Below, one piece after another: positions 48,294 to 58,624 of a DNA stretch of 64,000 nt. The translations under genes and the position numbers were made by a program. The stretch's first letter is position 1; every line of letters begins with the position of its first letter. Below the pieces are notes generated by a model. That model did not search any database. It saw only the letters and a program-made list of their open reading frames with translations, and was not told where the DNA came from. The stretch is from assembly GCA_021014325.1 (NCBI GenBank), contig CM037462.1, forward strand, positions 682,001 to 746,000, given 5' to 3'. This stretch comes from Plazaster borealis. Taxonomy: Eukaryota; Echinodermata; Asteroidea; Forcipulatida; Labidiasteridae.

Positions 48294-49470
48294 CTTCGTG
48301 CGTCTGTCCTTTGTTTATTTATTAGAACATCAATTTAATAGTGTCTTCAGTGATTTGTATTCATTTTGCTGTTGTTGGCTTTTCTTTACCATTATAGCTT
48401 TCTAATAAACACAGTCGACGATGTAATTACTCTAAGTTTATTCTACGTTAAACTTATTGAAAGTGTCAGTTTCATAAGTTTCGTCTACGCGTTTGCAAAT
48501 TGAGGTTGTCACAAAGATAACAAACAGAGGTACCTTTCGTAACTTATATCATACTTTGGCTCTAATATCAACCTCTATCTCAATATGTCGTATTAAAAAC
48601 CTACCCACCTGCCCGTCTTCACCAATTGAATGTCATGAAATATTTTTCTATACTGCATTTCATAGCCGGGGGTATGGTATTAAATAACTTTGTGGATATT
48701 CCAGGAACAATTTATTTTCCGTTTTTTCTCTCCTTTCTTTCTTTTTCTTTTTTTGAAACAACTCTGCAAAGTGGGTTGTCTCGACTTCAGTGAAACCTCA
48801 AAAGCAATATTTTGTATGACGGGAATTGATTTCATTATATTTTTCATCCCCTTCGGTGATGAAAATTAACACACATGCCTTGGCTCTGTAAAAAGCTGAA
48901 CAAACAAAATCTGCCTTGTGTAGCAAGCCGCAGAGTGCGGCCATAATGTACGCCGTGGCGTCATGCTGTTTGCTGCCTCAGCCGAGAGCAAGGCGGTGAT
49001 TTGTGGATAAATCAGGACAATTTAATAACCCGTATCCTCTTTTCCTTCTTTAAATGCACGCACCAGAGGAAAACCTGGTAGTTCTTGACATAATTGTATT
49101 AGTCAAGACGGTTTTTACATTTTAGGGTCACATGATTTTGATGTCTGGCATAGCTTTAAAGATTGATCCATGTAACAAATGTTCAATGTCAAGACCTATT
49201 TGAAGATTGCTGGGAAGGAATTGAACTTAATTTTAAAAAAATGTCCCTTGTGGTTTATTACTTGATAATTTCAAACAAGACAACAAATAGTTATAATTTC
49301 CTTACAATTTGACCCTATAGCAGAACTTAGTTTAAAGGTATTACGCAGTTGATTAACTCGTAAAATCTGGGTGGTGTTTTTTTTTGCTGGGAATATGTTA
49401 AGTTTGTTCATTTTTATTACAGCATGCTTATAGTCAAATCTGGAATATAAGAAACCTTGTGTGCAGCACC
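48294..49470. other. Non-coding stretch, nothing identified
   Basis: T-rich run near 48720-48755. A TTCATC...GATGAA stem lies near 48843. No gene or element recognised. Confidence 0.4.
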
Positions 49471-49623
49471 AAAATGTAGCCCGGGAGCAAAATGTAGCCC
49501 GGGAGCTATAGACAGAACCCGCTGTATAGCACGGGCTACATTTAGGTACAGGATCGAGGCTACATTTAAGCCCGGCTACATTTGCATACATGACATGCAT
49601 GATTTGGTTCCGGGTTACATTAT
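49471..49623. repeat. Cluster of direct and inverted TGTAGCCCGGG units
   Basis: Two perfect direct copies of AAAATGTAGCCCGGGAGC (49471 and 49489) are followed within 35-90 bases by inverted versions. These are CGGGCTACATTT near 49532, GAGGCTACATTT near 49556, CCGGCTACATTT near 49573, and a weaker CCGGGTTACATT near 49609. The segment can form alternative hairpins. Confidence 0.8.
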
Positions 49624-49782
49624 TTTATGTGCATCAATGCATCACCCCGTACTTGACCTATTTTCAGTATCATTACGTACAGTAACAATTATAATAGCTG
49701 TAAAGAGCCAGGAAACTCGACCGTACCTTCCTACCACTGATCAATTTACCAATTCAAAATAACAACAATTAGCGACTGAAAG

Positions 49783-50033
49783 TCATGTAATAATAAATAT
49801 ACAAAATGCATAATTGGATGAGTAGCATCTGTTCCAACAATAGGCCTAAATATCAACAACAAAGAAGAAGAAAACAAAATATATAGGGATATTAGTACAG
49901 TAGCTAAAGTCATGTAATACAACATATAAAAAAGCACAATTGGATGAGCAACATCTGTTCCAACAATACGTCTAATTATCAACAAAAAAAGAAGAAGAAA
50001 ACAAAATATATAGAGATATTAGTACAGTAGCTG
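49783..50033. repeat. 126-bp direct tandem duplication
   Basis: GTCATGTAATA starts at 49783 and 49909. Both copies contain AATTGGATGAG, ATCTGTTCCAACAATA, AAGAAGAAGAAAACAAAATA and ATTAGTACAGTAGCT. The period is a multiple of three, so a minus frame passes through both. The TAGGCCTA at 49851 in copy 1 corresponds to TACGTCTA in copy 2. Confidence 0.9.
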
Positions 50034-50361
50034 ACCGTTTCCCCCCGGGTTTTCTCTCATTAAAAGTTGCCTTTAAAGTTGCATGGCCCGATATCCGCCT
50101 AAATATTTTGTTTATATAATTGTTTTCTTGATTTGCAACGAATTTTGACAGCGACGATGCTGTTTCAAAGCAAAAACACAACACACAAGTTGTTGCATAA
50201 TGCCATGGACGACTCGCACAAAATACATGTAACATGCACAATTTGTTGTACATGGCTGATGGACGTGAGATAATGTCGGGATACCGGCAATAGTTCATTT
50301 TCTTACTTTATTTTAAATTGTCCGTACAATTGCTCTATTTATTTATTGACTATAAGTGCTA

Positions 50362-50430
50362 TTTATTCAGCGCCTTATAGAGCATGCCTGCATGATAATG
50401 GTGCTTTATAAGTATTGTTATTTTTATAGT
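50362..50430 (+). mobile_element. Possible CR1/L2-like 3' tail
   Basis: AGCGCCTTATAGAGC...GGTGCTTTATAAGTATTGTT resembles the conserved 3' end of this LINE group (GCGCTTTATAAAT then TTATT repeats). Very short and weakly supported. Confidence 0.3.
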
Positions 50431-50905
50431 CACTGCTTAGCAAGGTTTAGGTGCTCAGCACATAAATTACAAGTTGAGGTTGGGAGTTATACTGGTGTAG
50501 AATTTAAGGATCGTATATGTAAATTCACTGCTTGGAGGATGTTGAAACGGAAATTCATTTCACTTGTTTTTGCCCAATGTTTACTGTGTTAAGAAAGAAA
50601 TTGTATGATACCATTGGTCAAAGTTACACAGATTTAAGTATCTTATCTGAGAATGACAAATTTGTTTTTCTTATGAGCTCTCAGGATAAAACCATTATGA
50701 ATTGTGTTGCGAAGTACATATTCTCTGCTTTTAGGTTAAAGGAAACCCAAACATAATTTAATATTTTGTTCTTGCTTTACCTCTCCTTTTTTTGTTGTAT
50801 AATTATAAGTTTAAATTTTGTTATTGTTGTAACCCTTCCCCAGGGTATGGGATTTGTCCCGTTTTGGGAATAAAATTCGATACAATACAATACAATACAA
50901 TTATT
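50431..50905 (+). pseudogene. LINE protein C-terminus, 3' UTR and (ATACA)n tail
   Basis: The first frame (to about 50540) gives ARFRCSAHKLQVEVGSYTGV and DRICKF. A frameshift then leads to the frame ending at 50756: VETEIHFTCFCPMFTVLRKK, DKFVFLMSSQD and AKYIFSAFRLKE. This is the conserved tail of one LINE group: RxSxHxLxIExGRY, a Cys...EDExHFxxxCPxY zinc-knuckle-like block, then KFxxLxS and a final A..hxxAFxLR. A short 3' UTR contains CCCCAGGGTATGGGATTTGT and AATAAAATTCGATACA, ending in four ATACA units as a 3' microsatellite tail. The 5' end is truncated, as usual for LINE copies. Confidence 0.8.
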
Positions 50906-51871
50906 AATAGTATTAATCAATAAATGAAACCTTATTACTTTCTGGAATCGTAACCTAAACTGTGGTGTCAAATCGGCGACTTAGCAGACCTAGCATCTTG
51001 TAAATACCGTAGTGTGTTTCTTCTCAGAAACCTTCTGCACTCTAAGTTGAAAGAAGACATGATTGATTGACACTTGTATTTGCTGTCAAACACAAAGCTT
51101 CAAAATAATTGAGTTGTATAATATTTATTTCATATTTCAATGACGTAAAAAAAAACGCTTCTTAAAGATGTATACCCATTGTGCGTGAAACCCTTCTTGA
51201 ATTCCACGGGGATTTTTGTTGTTGAAATATCACGGACATAAAAGGACAGCGTTGGGTTCTATTTGATATGGTTGTTATTTTATTCCAACATAATATTTCT
51301 GGATTTACTAACAGACAGGATGAATATCAAAACGCTAGCGGTTATTTACGTCACAAAGTGGTTCAAGACTAAACACGAGCAGTGGTTGAGCCATGTTATT
51401 TTGATGTAATTCAATAATACATACCGCAATGAAAGGTAGTTGTGTATCCGTCTCGCACAACATATAGGCTGAATTGGGATACTTTCATTACTTTGTGTTG
51501 AATGTTTACACCATGAAAAAGAAATATGCGATAAATATAAACATGAATGTTTTGATTGCTTCATGCAAAATGGTGTGGGTGTCTCTAAGAGCTGTCAAAA
51601 CCTCTGAGGATGAAATTTCAAAAGCGTTCAGATTACAGATTTGTATTTTATAACCAAAATGGCTGTGCGTTTAAAAACTACGAAATCTGAATTTTACAAG
51701 CATATCAGTTAACTTAACGAATCTTTTTGTGAGGCTATCGATGACTCCATCCTGCTTTTGTGGTTACGTTGTCATGGACAATATGTTGTTATTTACAACA
51801 TGTTGTTGCAGATTCAAAGGGAAATTGTAACAAACACGACCCCAAGATAAAACAACAAAAAACAAACAAAT
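50906..51871. other. Non-coding stretch, nothing identified
   Basis: No repeat or coding signal beyond short chance frames. Confidence 0.45.
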
Positions 51872-52259
51872 TTAAAGGTATTATTAGGAATGGTATGAGC
51901 TGACAAAAGCAGTCGCAGACAGTGTTCATGCTTTGTGTGATCAATATACATGAAATAACAAACCTGTGAAAATGTTGGCTTAATTCATTGTATGAGTCAG
52001 GAGAAAATAGTGACAAACCATGCACAATTTTCAGCATGTGAACGCATTGTCCTTACTTTGGTTTGTAATGATCGAAACCAGCCGTTTTTGTTTAGGTTTT
52101 TTAGACAAAGTTTTCTCGAATAAAACATCATTTCAGAGGGATTTATTTCACACACAACACTGGTCATAAGAGCTTCATGATCAGAAAGCTTTCAGACTAA
52201 AATTAACTTATGTGTTTTATCTTTACCAATCCTGTAAAAACACCCTTAAACACCTTTAA
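51872..52259 (+). mobile_element. TTAA-bounded foldback element, family E
   Basis: Starts TTAAAGGTATTATTAGG and ends AACACCTTTAA, 388 bp. The interior shares AACAAACCTGTGAAAATGTT and TCATTTCAGAGGGATTTATT words with families B and C. The termini pair over only about ten bases, so the copy is old. Confidence 0.65.
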
Positions 52260-52755
52260 AGCTTTAGGCTAGGTGATTTCAACGACTTATTTTGTGTTTT
52301 TCTAGATACACTTTTAAACCAAATCCCACTTTCCCCACCACATTTACATATAAAGTTAAAAATAAAAACCTCCGTCCTTTCAAGATCCCTGCTATCAATT
52401 GACCTACATTCACAACTCCAGTTCCGATTATTTTATATATTATAGGTTAGTACACGACCTAACTGTATTATTTTACAATTAAATAAATAAAATACCCACT
52501 GCGTAGAAATGCTCAGGAAGAATGTTTAAACTGTAGCGTGATGGATAAGGCGCGCATGGCCCTTCAAGCAATGTTTGAAGCCACAGCACAAATAATGGAT
52601 AGTCTTAGGTTTAGGAAAAGCTCGAATTTAATCAAATCAGACTTATTCAGAGCAAACCCTAATTGATATGAACTGTATAGTAGCCTATAATGTATTATAA
52701 TGTCTTTCGAATCCAAATCATTAGCAAGCGAGTGTTGTGGTGTTTTCATTTGGTA

Positions 52756-53027
52756 CACTGTACAAACTGGGGTGTTAATCTTAACATCAAGGTTGATGTC
52801 ACATATAATAGATACCCAAGAGAGAATCAAAATTAACACCATAGGGTGTTAAAACAACACCATTATTATTGTGTTGGCAGAAATTAGTGTTCGAACACCA
52901 ATAGTATTGTGTTGGCAGAAAATTAGTGTTATTTTAACACCCCATGTTGTAAATGTTGGTTCTTTTTTTGCTATCTATATGTGACAACACCCATGGTGTC
53001 AATTTTAACACCCCAGTTTCTGCAGTT
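52756..53027. mobile_element. 272-bp foldback, TA-flanked, TGTTAA-rich arms
   Basis: Left CACTGTACAAACTGGGGTGT pairs with right ACACCCCAGTTTCTGCAGTT, with TA on both sides (52754-52755, 53028-53029). Inside, GTGTTAA/TTAACAC words recur and a TTGTGTTGGCAGAAATTAGTG segment is duplicated. Confidence 0.8.
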
Positions 53028-54176
53028 TACTCGTAGTACAATGGAGATGAATCTTTGTGTGTTATACACAAAGTTTCATAATATTATTATGTTTTTAATG
53101 TGTTGGAAATGTAAACTATGTTTTCAAAACTTTTTGTGTAACACAAATATCCATTTTGTTTAGACGTGTCATCCTTTCTGTATTAAACATTATTCACAAG
53201 ACAACATAACAAATAAATATCAATGTGACGTTTTATGTAAGTTGTATTTAAACAAAACATTTGTAAATAAATAAATAAATAGTCTGCCAACTGCAAAAAA
53301 ACCTTCACTACAAAAAAACCATTCACTACTCTTTTGATACATCCATAGCAATATACAAACTTATAGGTTTATAGATTTCATTTCGAACAACCTAAGGCAG
53401 TATCAAACGCTGTCCGATTTCAACGATTTAAAAGAAGAAGAAGACGAAGAAAAAAAGGGAAAACAAAATCAAACATTTTGTTGAATAATTTACCACCAGC
53501 AGTGTAGGCCTACTAGATGCGCTTTAATTATTAGTTTGGATCCGAGCCAAAGTCATTGTCACTGCGCAAAGAAAGCAAATTGTCCCTTTAGCGACAGTAA
53601 AAGAATAACTCATATTTCCTGTTTGGGCCGTCGTGTAAAATACCCACTGCGGGTGAAACATTACCACGTGGACACTTCGCTATCAAGTGACACGAGCAGG
53701 GAAATTGTGATGTGGCTTTTATTTTCGTAAAAGACTGTTAAAGGTATCATGTGGTCGAAGCTTAGCATTTAAGCACAAAAACCCTACTGAACACAGAAAA
53801 AACTCATGGCATATTTTTAGCCAGAAAAATACCATTAATGTGCATTACTTCTGACCATTTCCGCCATAAATGTTTACCAGAATACTAGCTTTGCGAATAG
53901 ATGTGTGTAGCAAGATGTATGTACATACGTCACATGTTTGTAAAATTGTCATGGATATTAAGTATTAGAAATAACGTCACACAAGAGAAAAATCATTTTG
54001 TATTTATACAAAACTTGTGTTGGCATGCATTAGTAATCATCACACACACGCACAATAAGCATATGATAATTATAATAAAATAAACAAATAACAGCTGAAT
54101 AAAACACAACACTTATTTCCCACCAACCCTTGTTCTCTGGAACCTGTTTGCAAACAATGGGCGAACCACATCATGT
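53028..54176. other. Non-coding stretch, nothing identified
   Basis: Contains an (AAAT)n patch near 53265 and one TAGGCCTA at 53515. The 64-codon plus frame at 53536-53730 is mixed in composition but unsupported. Confidence 0.4.
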
Positions 54177-54466
54177 ATAGACCCATTGCATAACGCGCAG
54201 CGTACTCACGTGCGCCTGTCCTGGGTGTCATTTTGGGTGTCAAAATCGTATACAAACATGCACAAAAGTGAGTTTTGACACCCAAAATGACGCGCATTGT
54301 TCGGAGGCGCGCTCCGAGTCTATAGAAATCAATGGATACCCCTTGCATAACGCGAAACGCTACAGATACGCTGAGGTCACGCGCACGTTTTTACGCACAG
54401 AGAACAGCTATCGTCCAATGATCTGCCTCCTTTTTCAGAGTGTGACGTCATATGCAATGGGTCTAT
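54177..54466. mobile_element. 290-bp foldback with internal 19-bp perfect hairpin
   Basis: ATAGACCCATTGCATA at the left pairs with TATGCAATGGGTCTAT at the right. Inside, GTCATTTTGGGTGTCAAAA (54227-54245) and its perfect inverse (54273-54291) enclose a 27-base loop. The interior is rich in ACGCGC words. Confidence 0.75.
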
Positions 54467-54711
54467 TGACGTACCATGAATCCTTGGTGAATATATTCCA
54501 ACACTTTGTTTGACTTTCTCAGTCACTATTGTTCCCATTGTGCAGGAAATGTTTTCAGCGGTAAACAAAATCGATTTCAGGTTATTTTTACAAATATAGT
54601 CTTTCTGCCAATCATTCATAGCTTTGTTGATGTACATTTCTGGTACAATGACAAGTTTGGCCATCGAGCAATTACGCCACTACAACCCAAGTACAAGTCA
54701 TAACAAATCAT

Positions 54712-54857
54712 TGGTAGATATTTACTTTGCACGTTCGAGTAAATTTCTTTCAAAAATCGAATTACAATAATGGCTTTCAGACTGACCAATGACAACCTTT
54801 CCCCTGCTTATAATATTCGAAGAAATTGACTTGCACGTGCAAAGTAAATATCTACCA
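54712..54857. mobile_element. 146-bp foldback, 21-bp perfect terminal arms
   Basis: TGGTAGATATTTACTTTGCA (continuing CGT) at the left and its perfect inverse at the right. Partial pairing continues inward through AAATTTCTT/AAGAAATT. Confidence 0.85.
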
Positions 54858-56069
54858 TTGCTTTGGTATGTCTTTCAGTGGCGTACTTGCTCGATATGTA
54901 TGAGGTTTTGTTTGTGCGCCATTTTGTACGTGGATACCACGTTTACCCAAAATGTTCCAAATGCACGGGAGACTTGTACGACCTTTTGAAGAGAAAAAAA
55001 TTAAACGCAAAACAAAAATTAAATTACGCATTTCGTTTGAAGGAACAATTTATAAATTGGTCTTTTTATTTAATTGCTTAATTAATTTAGTTGACACTGA
55101 TTTTGATTTTATTTTACTTCGTCGCCATCTACCCCTTAACCTTAGGGGTCGTTGGGTCACCACTGATGACATCATAACAATCTGTCCCCCGTGCCTCTCT
55201 GCCATTCATTGCCTTCTGTGGGTTGTATAACTAAAATAACCTTTTCCACCCTTCGGTGACGTCTTCCCATCTCTTACTCTATGTCCCCTTTTTTATCCGA
55301 CATAAATGCTGATCTTACCTTATTTCGATCAATGCCTGGCCTCAGCGGTTGACCTCCAGATAGCTGAGAAGAGCTGCATAACAGAATGGCAAAATAAAAA
55401 AATAAAAATAAAAATAGAAACATTGGTGGAATTTGACTGAGTTGAACCTGGTGCACTGCTCAAGAGCGCATGGAATCAATCAAATCAAACACATCATAGT
55501 CCCTGACAAAGTTGTTTCTAGATTTCTTTATACAGTTGATTTGATAATAACTTGTGCTCGTGTAGTTCTGGTTTGTTCACAATAAATTGGCCTGAATCGA
55601 TGAGGCCGTATGCTGATGCTAGTTCATCTACGATGAAACAGTCTGAAGGCCAACATATCAGATTGATTTATGTTTGTGTCTGTACTTTGAATGTTCCAAT
55701 TCGCATTTGGGGTTGGGTGGGGGACGATTCGGCGAATCGCTTCCCGCTATGCATCACGCTCTGCAACCCCACGAGATACATGCATCTCAAATGACTGTTA
55801 TGAGACCTGGCATCGATGGGCTATATTGTAAGATGAAACGACTTTCAAATGTCACTAGAGAGAGTTCTCAACATGCTTGGATGCCTCGGTCGGTAGACAC
55901 ATATACAGAAAGACAAAACCCTCAGTAATGTTGTCTGGTCACATCTTCGTCCGTCCTATTTTGACCACTTTTCAGATTTTTCTTGTTGAAGTCCCCAGGG
56001 TAAGGCCATTGTATACCTGGGTCCCTTTGTTCAAGTTAAAGGGTAATTGTTTGCCTTCCAACATTTGCT
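54858..56069. other. Non-coding stretch, nothing firm
   Basis: Three overlapping plus frames at 54789-55230 have no motif. An AAATAAAAAT patch lies at 55395-55420. No element boundary recognised between this segment and the coding-like cluster that follows. Confidence 0.35.
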
Positions 56070-56528
56070 CTAGTTATTCTCGAGTCGGGCTTTTTTCTGT
56101 TCAAAAACACTGGCTTTCAGCACACTGGCTTTCAGACAGTTAATCTTTATGGTTTTGTAGGTCATCTGCTTTTCAGAAATACAATTTCTCAAATTAAAGT
56201 TGTATGCGACTGGGAATATGGCTTTTGTATTTGTTTGGCCGTGGATGGTTTGGGCAGACAGGTTGAATTTCGTTTTGTTACGTCCTTTGTAACGGTCTTT
56301 CAAAGCCCTTTTGTACGCTTCTTGAACGAATTGTGTTTGTAGAGTGATTTTCAAGTAGTTAGACCTATTTTGTTTGCGTGTAAGGATACAGGGCTTCGGC
56401 AGGACCACACCACTCGTCCACATATCGATAATTTGTTTTATATCAAAATCGACTTCTTTTACGGAATACGTCGACCTGACGTCATCAAGACACCTTATAG
56501 AATCTATAAGAAGTCTTCTGAGTGACAT
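56070..56528 (-). CDS. 152-codon ORF, longest in the window, unknown family
   Basis: Minus-strand ATG-to-TAG frame starting MSLRRLLIDSIRCLDDVRS. The middle is basic and mixed (RSNYLKITLQTQFVQEAYKR), and the end has a short direct repeat (KASVLKASV). Composition is convincingly protein-like and lacks the low-complexity bias of other frames here. It lies 27 bases downstream of the end of another minus frame ending GKNRL (stop at 56558-56556) and is last in a same-strand cluster reaching to about 57545. Tight head-to-tail frames suggest an integrated element or virus-like remnant rather than host exons. I considered a retroelement C-terminus but found no diagnostic RT, integrase or GIY-YIG motif. 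Family unknown. Confidence 0.5.
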   Translation of the reverse strand: MSLRRLLIDSIRCLDDVRSTYSVKEVDFDIKQIIDMWTSGVVLPKPCILTRKQNRSNYLKITLQTQFVQEAYKRALKDRYKGRNKTKFNLSAQTIHGQTNTKAIFPVAYNFNLRNCISEKQMTYKTIKINCLKASVLKASVFEQKKARLENN

Positions 56529-56555
56529 GAATTATTACAAGTCGACATCTTAAAT

Positions 56556-56721
56556 TCATAATCTGTTCTTGCCGAGATCAATTATCACGGTAAGTTTGCG
56601 TCTTAGTTTCACAGTGAGTTGACTTGCCGAGATGTTTTCTGGAAAAGTGTAATGTCACTTCTGAAGCTCCGTAGTTAAGATCTGTCCAACTGGCAGATTT
56701 ATACACCTCCAGTATTCTGTT
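56556..56721 (-). pseudogene. Decayed coding-like frames, cluster piece 2
   Basis: Two overlapping minus frames are protein-like. One is open from 56721 to 56581 (contains VYKSASWTDLNYGASEVTLH). The other ends at 56556 (contains TVKLRRKLTVIIDLGKNRL). The switch from one to the other suggests a frameshift. They lie directly downstream of the frame ending at 56745. Confidence 0.4.
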
Positions 56722-56744
56722 TTAAGTTTACTTTGTTGAAATCA

Positions 56745-57023
56745 TCAGTCACTAAAGTACACGTATTTGAACTGTTCGTGCTGTGTACGGCCTCGTTTTG
56801 TCCACAGGGTCAATATCGGGTTTAAGGCTGCCTGTACTCGGCGGTTTGCATCGCCAAGAAGCGAAAACTCACGGTCCTCTGTGTGACTTTCTGAGGCTAT
56901 ATAACGTACTTTAGCAGTTCTCATGTCTGTATCAGGTGTTTCCCCTAACCCTTCGTTGCGTGGTTTAAGGCTCGGTGTGTTGTTCCAAGAATCGCTTCGA
57001 GTTCTGGGGATGTTAAGGTAGTT
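56745..57023 (-). pseudogene. Decayed coding-like frame, cluster piece 3
   Basis: Open for 92 codons before TGA (56747-56745). The last 80 or so are protein-like, with pieces such as RTAKVRYIASESHTEDREF and RRVQAALNPILTLWTKRG. It overlaps the previous frame (57184-56945) in a different phase, consistent with a frameshift of one ancestral gene or with overlapping genes. No family recognised. Confidence 0.45.
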
Positions 57024-57184
57024 TTACCGATCTCCGGTGTTATAATTTTGTTTTTCTGGTCGAAGTATTGTCGTATTTTCAGAGGCTGATCATTTTCAGG
57101 TGTTTTTGACCACTTTCTCTGTGGTTTTAGGCAGTTATTCCCAGTAGTCTTGATCAGGCAATTGGAACGGATAAAACGGTTACG
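56945..57184 (-). pseudogene. Decayed coding-like frame, cluster piece 4
   Basis: 79 open codons before TAG. Contains PLKIRQYFDQKNKIITPEIG and SPELEAILGTTHRAL, hydrophilic and protein-like. It overlaps the frames on both sides in other phases. Confidence 0.45.
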
Positions 57185-57516
57185 CTAAGTTGTCGTATAT
57201 CAAAAGAGGTCACCCTGTTATTTGCACGTCTAAAAGACCAATCACTTACGTTTGTTTGTGAACCATCTCTGCCTGGGTTTATGACACGTATTTTTCTTGG
57301 TAAGAATGTGGCACTATCTCGACCTGGGAGTCAATTTGATGGATTATCAATTTTGAGCTTGGCCACACGGTTGAAGCCACCTGTGCAGTTGTTGAACTTG
57401 CTGAAATGAGACACGGTTCTTATTTGTTTTGTTTTTTTCTGGGAAAGGATGTTGGCAGATGCACGCTGACCGGAGGCCTCACTGGACCCGTTATAACCAC
57501 TCAGAGGCCGGCCACT
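57154..57516 (-). pseudogene. Decayed coding-like frame, cluster piece 5 (one in-frame stop)
   Basis: 120 codons in one minus frame, interrupted by a single TGA at 57333-57331. Contains GYNGSSEASGQRASANILS, CTGGFNRVAKLKID, then after the stop GRDSATFLPRKIRVINPGRD and FDIRQLSVTVLS. No ATG near its beginning. A TATA-like box lies about 20 bases upstream. No family recognised. Confidence 0.45.
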
Positions 57517-57535
57517 CTACCCAAACAAAATTGTG

Positions 57536-57543
57536 TTTATATA
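57536..57543 (-). promoter_or_regulatory. TATA-like box upstream of coding-like cluster
   Basis: TATATAAA on the minus strand, just before the first open frame of the cluster (57516). Such words are common in AT-rich DNA, so this is only positional support. Confidence 0.25.
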
Positions 57544-58624
57544 GCATGAGAAAGGTCATCCAAAAGTGGAGGTAGAACGTGCTGAAATCTCCAATTGATT
57601 TGATTATGTTACGCTACCTCACAATAAAGATATAAAACGATTTGTCTATGTTTTAAAATAACAATTAGCACGGTTTGCAGAGGACAATAACGGCAGAGAA
57701 AAAAAAGTCCACCACCACTGTGCAAAGAATCCAATCTTAAAACAAAATATGACGATTTAGCTCAAGGTATGACGTGAATTCACCAGAGGATCGGTCGACT
57801 CGATGCAGCTAGTTTGAGCTAGTATCTAATAGTCAGCGGATCTCTCTAACGCAAGCACCCCGGCTTATCATTGTTTTGCCCTCTCTGTACGTCTTATCAT
57901 AACGCCACTGATACTTCATCTCATCTGATCTCATTTAAGACGACTTCATCCCATGTAAATATCCTCCATCCCAATAAGACATTGCAAGTGTCTGGGCATG
58001 AGAATAAAGACAAGACGCTGAGGGCGTCCAGCGTGACCTGACCAAAGTGTTGTTTATCAGTTACACGGTCTGATCAAGAATCCATTGACTTCCCTGTCTT
58101 AGAGGTTGAATGTCCAACCTTTGGCTCGTTCCTGGAGTTATTTAATGCAAGATCTTGGAGGACCGTTCCATCAGCTCAAGTTGCCCTTAAAGTTCGTTGC
58201 CAATTTGCACAAGTACCTGAAAATGTTTCATTGTAAATATGTTATATATTTTGGATTCACTTAACTTGCTCATCTGGTTGTCCGAATTCGTAATATAGAG
58301 TCTTCTCCAGTTAGATACTGGCTCTCCAAAGTAAACAATATAATATTTAGTTGGACTTGTTTGTTGATTGTTGAAATGAGGTTGTCAACCGACATTTTTA
58401 CCCCTACAAGTCATCTTCTCTTAGACAATGTCAAGATAACTATTGTTTGCGACATTTCCTATTTTGTCAAGTACACACTTGGTGGTTAAGACTCACAAGA
58501 GACCCATTGTTTGCGTCATTGTTTCATCTTCTATTATTGTTGGCTTTTTACGTAGACCGTGGTTGAATTCGTGTAAAACAAGACAGCGAGCGTACAGGGT
58601 GGTGTGGTGGCTGACCACAGATCA
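57544..58624. other. Non-coding stretch between cluster and satellite
   Basis: No repeat or gene recognised. The plus frame 58443-58712 has a KTHKRPIV word but nothing else of a reverse transcriptase. Confidence 0.4.
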
